64,000 nt of DNA. It comes from Natronospira bacteriovora (GTDB taxonomy: Bacteria > Pseudomonadota > Gammaproteobacteria > Natronospirales > Natronospiraceae). Position numbers and translations under genes: made by a program. The stretch spans positions 372,001 to 436,000 of the forward strand of contig NZ_JAVDDT010000001.1 of the NCBI RefSeq assembly GCF_030848495.1, given 5' to 3'. The notes under the pieces were generated by a model. That model worked only from the letters and a program-made list of their open reading frames with translations. It was not told the DNA's origin and did not search any database. Position 1 is the first letter of the stretch. Every line of letters starts with the position of its first letter. Positions 60,873 through 64,000 of the stretch are shown piece by piece.

Positions 60873-61403
60873 TCAGTCCCAGCGATGCGGTACGCGACGC
60901 AGCTCCCCGATGTCATAACCCCGATCGGCAATGAACTGCACCAGGCGCTGGTAATCGGCTTCGTCCATCGCCGGCTCACGGGCCATGAGCCAGACGTAGT
61001 CGCGTTTCGTGCGGCCGATGATGGTGTGCTGGTAATCCTCGTCGAGATAGATGATGAGAAACTCGCCCTTGAAGGGCCAGATGAAGCGCATGCCCCATTC
61101 GGCGTTGTTCTCGCTGCGCACGAAACCGGTGGGGTTGTATTCGCGCACACGCTCATCGAAACCGCCCCGCCGCATGGTGAAGGTGGTGGCGATGGTGCCG
61201 TCTTCGTTCAGTTCATATTGTTCCAGGGCGTTGTGGGCATCCCGCTCGATGAACGTGGGGATGTGGGCGATGACGTACCAGTCGCCCATGAAGCGCTCGA
61301 TATCCACGTAGTCCACGGTCTGCATGGGCGGGTTGCTGGAGCAGGCCGACAGGGCCAGGGCCGCGAGGCCGAGAAGGAGCGATGGCTGGTTTTTCCTGTT
61401 CAT
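60873..61403 (-). CDS. lipocalin family lipoprotein (Blc-like)
   Basis: A 176-aa outer-membrane-type lipoprotein. The signal ends ALALSAC (Cys about residue 21). The lipocalin signature is YVDIERFMGDWYVIAHIPTF near residues 32-51 (GxWY). The beta-barrel continues through RRGGFDERVREYNPTGFVRS to EFLIIYLDEDYQHTIIGRTK. Blc lipocalins bind lysolipids or fatty acids and help in stress or envelope upkeep. Its stop is 8 bp from that of the convergent hydrolase gene. Confidence 0.93.
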   Translation of the reverse strand: MNRKNQPSLLLGLAALALSACSSNPPMQTVDYVDIERFMGDWYVIAHIPTFIERDAHNALEQYELNEDGTIATTFTMRRGGFDERVREYNPTGFVRSENNAEWGMRFIWPFKGEFLIIYLDEDYQHTIIGRTKRDYVWLMAREPAMDEADYQRLVQFIADRGYDIGELRRVPHRWD

Positions 61404-61485
61404 TGGGCGGGCTCCGCTGTGAGTGTATTGCAGGGTGGAACAGCGGTTTCGAGCCGCCGGGGATAATGAAGGTTCCCCACCCGCC

Positions 61486-61959
61486 TCAGGCCGATTTTTC
61501 GGCCCGGGTCAGATAACGATCGAGGTGATTGGCGAAGGCCTGGCGGTCAGCCTGACTCAGGGCGGGCGGGCCGCCAGTGTGAATGCCGCTGGCGCGCATG
61601 CTGTCCATGAAATCCCGCATGTTGAGGCGCTGGCGGATGTTGTCCTTCGAGTACCACTCGCCACGGGGGCTCAGGGCGTGGGCACCTTTTTCGATGACCT
61701 CCGCCGCCAGGGGGATGTCGCTGGTGATGACCAGATCACCGGGCTCGGCACGGCGGGCGATTTCATCGTCGGCCACGTCAAAACCGCTGCCCACCTGCAT
61801 CTGGCGAATCCAGCGCGAGGGGGGCACGCGGATGGGCTGGTTGGCCACCAGGGTGAGTGGTACGCCCCGCCGATCGGCCGCCTTGAAGAGGATTTCCCGC
61901 ACCACCACCGGGCAGGCATCGGCATCCACCCAGATTCGGGCGCCATTTCCCTCATTCAT
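61486..61959 (-). CDS. YaiI/YqxD (DUF188) family protein
   Basis: A 157-aa member of the YaiI/YqxD family, with PIN-like fold. Motifs are [20 protein letters not shown] near residues 8-27, [19 protein letters not shown] then [19 protein letters not shown] near 75-93, and [20 protein letters not shown] near 96-115. The aspartates at DAD and TSD are the conserved ones. The function is not settled. It has no functional neighbours. Confidence 0.93.
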   Translation of the reverse strand: MNEGNGARIWVDADACPVVVREILFKAADRRGVPLTLVANQPIRVPPSRWIRQMQVGSGFDVADDEIARRAEPGDLVITSDIPLAAEVIEKGAHALSPRGEWYSKDNIRQRLNMRDFMDSMRASGIHTGGPPALSQADRQAFANHLDRYLTRAEKSA

Positions 61960-62085
61960 TCCATGTTCTCCCTCGCCCCGGAATCATTTCCCGAGGCCTG
62001 TGTTTTAGTTGATACAGATCAACTCCATCGGACGGCCATCCCCTTAAAGTGTATACCCGAGCCAATAGCGAAATGAGCACAGACC

Positions 62086-62514
62086 ATGCAAGGCATGCCC
62101 CATCTCTACAAAGCCTCCGCCAACGGCGGGCCCAACGGTATCATCATCGCCAAGAGCCCCGGGTTGAAGGATCTGGAAACCGATTCCCCGGCCCAGTTCG
62201 GTGGCAGCGGTGACTTCTGGTCGCCCGAAACCCTGCTGGTGGCATCCATCAGCAATTGCTTTCTGCTCACCTTCCGGGCCGTCAGCCGCAAGTCCAATCT
62301 CGGGTGGACGGATCTCTGGGTGGACACCGAGGGCACCCTGGACAAGACAGAGGACGGCCTTCAGTTTACCCGCTTTGTCATCAGCGCCCGCCTGAGAGCG
62401 GACGATGGCGAGGAAGAGGACATTGCCGTGCTGCTGGAAAAGGCCAAGCAGCACTGCCTGATCAGCAATTCCCTCAAGGCGAAATGCGAGCTCAGGATCG
62501 AGATCGAGGTCTGA
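62086..62514 (+). CDS. OsmC-family protein
   Basis: A 142-aa OsmC/Ohr-superfamily protein. SPETLLVASISNCFLLTF near residues 46-63 holds the peroxidatic-type C58, and KAKQHCLISNSLKAKCEL near 119-136 has the second conserved cysteine. These proteins reduce organic hydroperoxides with thiols or act as related dithiol proteins. The subgroup is not certain. It is followed by a clear terminator. Confidence 0.92.
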   Translation: MQGMPHLYKASANGGPNGIIIAKSPGLKDLETDSPAQFGGSGDFWSPETLLVASISNCFLLTFRAVSRKSNLGWTDLWVDTEGTLDKTEDGLQFTRFVISARLRADDGEEEDIAVLLEKAKQHCLISNSLKAKCELRIEIEV

Positions 62515-62536
62515 CGGCGAGCAGGCAGGACACGGA

Positions 62537-62562
62537 AAAGGCCCGGCGAATGCCGGGCCTTT
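62537..62562. terminator. terminator of the OsmC gene, possibly bidirectional
   Basis: AAAGGCCCGGC, loop GAAT, GCCGGGCCTTT: a perfect 11-bp stem followed by TTCTGTTT on the plus strand. It lies between the OsmC stop and the convergent S8 peptidase stop (62606), and can also serve the latter since the minus-strand side reads TTTTCC. Confidence 0.85.
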
Positions 62563-62605
62563 CTGTTTGCGGGTCAGACACGAGCCACCCGAAGCAACAC
62601 CGTGT

Positions 62606-63991
62606 TCAGTGAATGGCGGCACGGGCATCGACGATGCCACTGCCAAACTCCTGACGGTTCCCGTGAATGCGATCGGCGTCCCGCTGCAGACGATTGACGG
62701 CCTGGCGGGCACTCAGATCGGGATTCTCGTCTCGAATGAGACCGACCACACCGGCGGCATGGGGTGAAGCCATGGAGGTGCCGGCCTTCCAGCCGAAACC
62801 CAGTCCGCAGGAGGCGGTCTGGGCACAGGCCTCGTTGGGAAAAACAATGGTCGAGAGCACCAGATACTCGAACCAGTCGGCCGGACGGGTCGCCGGGTCA
62901 CAGATACCGATCTGGCCACAGTCACCACCCGGTGCGGCCACATCAATCGCCGCACCATAATTGCTGTAGAAGGCGCGCACATCGAAGGAAACGCCCGGCT
63001 GATAACGCGGAGCGGGCTGGATGCCACTGGCGCCGACGTTGACGATGCCGGGCAGGCCACCGGGCAGGTTGATGAGCGTGCCGTTGAGGTTCAGGCCCGC
63101 GTTACCGGCCGACGCCACGATGGAGGTTCCCGCCGAGACCACCGCATTGGCGATGCGGTTGTCCGCCGCCACGAAGGTGGCCAGGCCGTCGGTGCCCTGC
63201 CCCTGGCCGTACCGCCCCAGAGCACCAAGACTCATGTTGATGACCTGGAAGCCACGGTCCGCCGCATCCAGCATGGCCAGCCAGCGGGATGAACTGAAGG
63301 CGCACAGGCCACAACCCGGGATTATTTCAAAGGTGTTGTAACTGGCGAGCGCCAGATTCGGGCCGACACCCACCGCCCCCGCTCCACCAAAGGCGGCCGC
63401 TACCGTACCGGCCACATGGGTGCCGTGGTCTGACTGGCTGGGATAGGGATTGCAGGGTGCGCCCGCCACCCAGAGCCCTTCGTGATAGCCGGCCGAGCTG
63501 TAGCAGGCCACATGGGTCACATTGGGCGCCAGGTCCGGATGATTCCAGGCGATACCGGTGTCGATCACCGCCACCGTGGTGTTGTGCGAACCGGTCACGC
63601 CGGCGGCCCAGGCTTCGGGGGCATGCACCCGTTCGATGCCCCAGAGCAGGCCATCGTTGAACAGCCAGTCATCGGCGGTCGGGCCACTGTTCGGGAATTC
63701 CACCTGACTGACATCCGGCAATGCCATGGCCGGCTCAATGCCCACCGAACGCACACGATTGTCACCGGCCATGAGGTCGCTGAAATTGGCGTTGTCGGAT
63801 CGGGCTATGGCAATGCCCAGGTGATCGAAGCTGGTCAGCAGCTCACCGCCGGCGGCCTCGATACTGGACACCAGGTTCTGGGGCACGTTGTTCTGTTTGT
63901 ACAGGATGATGTAGCGCTCGGCCATGGCCGAGCCGGCAAAGGTCAGAAGAATGAAGAAGGCAATCAGGGGAAATAGCAGTTTTTTGCGCAT
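62606..63991 (-). CDS. secreted S8 (subtilisin-like) serine protease
   Basis: A 461-aa subtilase. The signal peptide is MRKKLLFPLIAFFILLTFAG, cut near AMA. An inhibitor-I9-like propeptide (RYIILYKQNNVPQNLVSSIE) precedes the domain. The catalytic triad is D144 (AVIDTGIAWNHP), H189 (DHGTHVAGTVAA) and S406 (KAGTSMASPHAAGV), with oxyanion N297 (ASAGNAG). Paired cysteines (C163/C180, C227/C230, C358/C364, C389/C395) suggest disulfides. Extracellular or periplasmic proteolysis is expected. It extends to within 10 bp of the window end, so its promoter is not fully visible. Confidence 0.95.
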   Translation of the reverse strand: MRKKLLFPLIAFFILLTFAGSAMAERYIILYKQNNVPQNLVSSIEAAGGELLTSFDHLGIAIARSDNANFSDLMAGDNRVRSVGIEPAMALPDVSQVEFPNSGPTADDWLFNDGLLWGIERVHAPEAWAAGVTGSHNTTVAVIDTGIAWNHPDLAPNVTHVACYSSAGYHEGLWVAGAPCNPYPSQSDHGTHVAGTVAAAFGGAGAVGVGPNLALASYNTFEIIPGCGLCAFSSSRWLAMLDAADRGFQVINMSLGALGRYGQGQGTDGLATFVAADNRIANAVVSAGTSIVASAGNAGLNLNGTLINLPGGLPGIVNVGASGIQPAPRYQPGVSFDVRAFYSNYGAAIDVAAPGGDCGQIGICDPATRPADWFEYLVLSTIVFPNEACAQTASCGLGFGWKAGTSMASPHAAGVVGLIRDENPDLSARQAVNRLQRDADRIHGNRQEFGSGIVDARAAIH

Positions 63992-64000
63992 CGTCGAATC

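Noticed and set aside
1-64000. CRISPR arrays, tRNA or rRNA genes
   Set aside because: I scanned for regularly spaced short repeats and for typical tRNA and rRNA landmarks and found none. The repeats present are interspersed, not arrayed with unique spacers.

Overview
The window looks like a stretch of the chromosome of a GC-rich gammaproteobacterium. Supporting signs are a RAYT (REP-associated tyrosine transposase), an UrcA-type small secreted protein, a thioredoxin-type ArsC with an ACR3 pump, many secreted or lipid-anchored peptidases, and a korA/korB pair with a GltD-like partner. The acidic proteins and many peptidases would fit a salt-tolerant, proteolytic lineage near the Xanthomonadales/Chromatiales, but no rRNA or other marker is present, so that placement is only an inference. 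No tRNA, rRNA or CRISPR array was seen.

Layout. 1-3.7 kb: moeA and moaB (molybdenum cofactor), separated by copies of a ~170-bp repeat with 17-bp terminal inverted repeats, then a DMT exporter. 3.8-31.6 kb: ordinary accessory metabolism. It holds a LysR regulator, an orphan ABC solute-binding protein, hydrolases, methyltransferases, a MoxR/CoxE-like ATPase-VWA pair, lipoprotein peptidase and amidohydrolase genes, an alpha/beta hydrolase with a LuxR-type regulator, a universal stress protein, a SulP transporter, and an arsenic resistance cluster (FMN reductase, arsC, acr3, arsR, a SigZ-like sigma factor, arsI) with two matching ArsR-operator-like sites.

31.6-39.9 kb is a worn accessory zone: a zinc metallopeptidase, a RES/Xre toxin-antitoxin pair with a visible operator, RAYT fragments, a lysR/dioxygenase deletion scar, RhuM, an intact RAYT, and several copies of REP-like repeats. 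39.9-49.2 kb is a defence module. Five overlapping minus-strand genes (Z1 helicase-like, PD-(D/E)XK protein, GHKL ATPase, an unknown 298-aa protein, and a DUF6339-like protein) sit next to vsr, which is divergent from a 5-methylcytosine methyltransferase. 49.3-52.7 kb is an AT-richer array of four minus-strand genes, each followed by an integron attC-like site. There is no integrase in the window, so it is an apparent CALIN (cluster of attC sites lacking an integrase).

53-64 kb returns to core-type genes: 2-oxoacid:ferredoxin oxidoreductase korB/korA with an FAD/Fe-S oxidoreductase, two secreted proteins of unknown function, an alpha/beta hydrolase, a lipocalin, a YaiI-family protein, an OsmC-family protein and a secreted subtilase.

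The most interesting part is 32-53 kb. There a REP/RAYT system, a toxin-antitoxin pair, a MORC-like GHKL/Z1 restriction-modification operon and an integrase-less cassette array lie side by side as a defence and mobility island.
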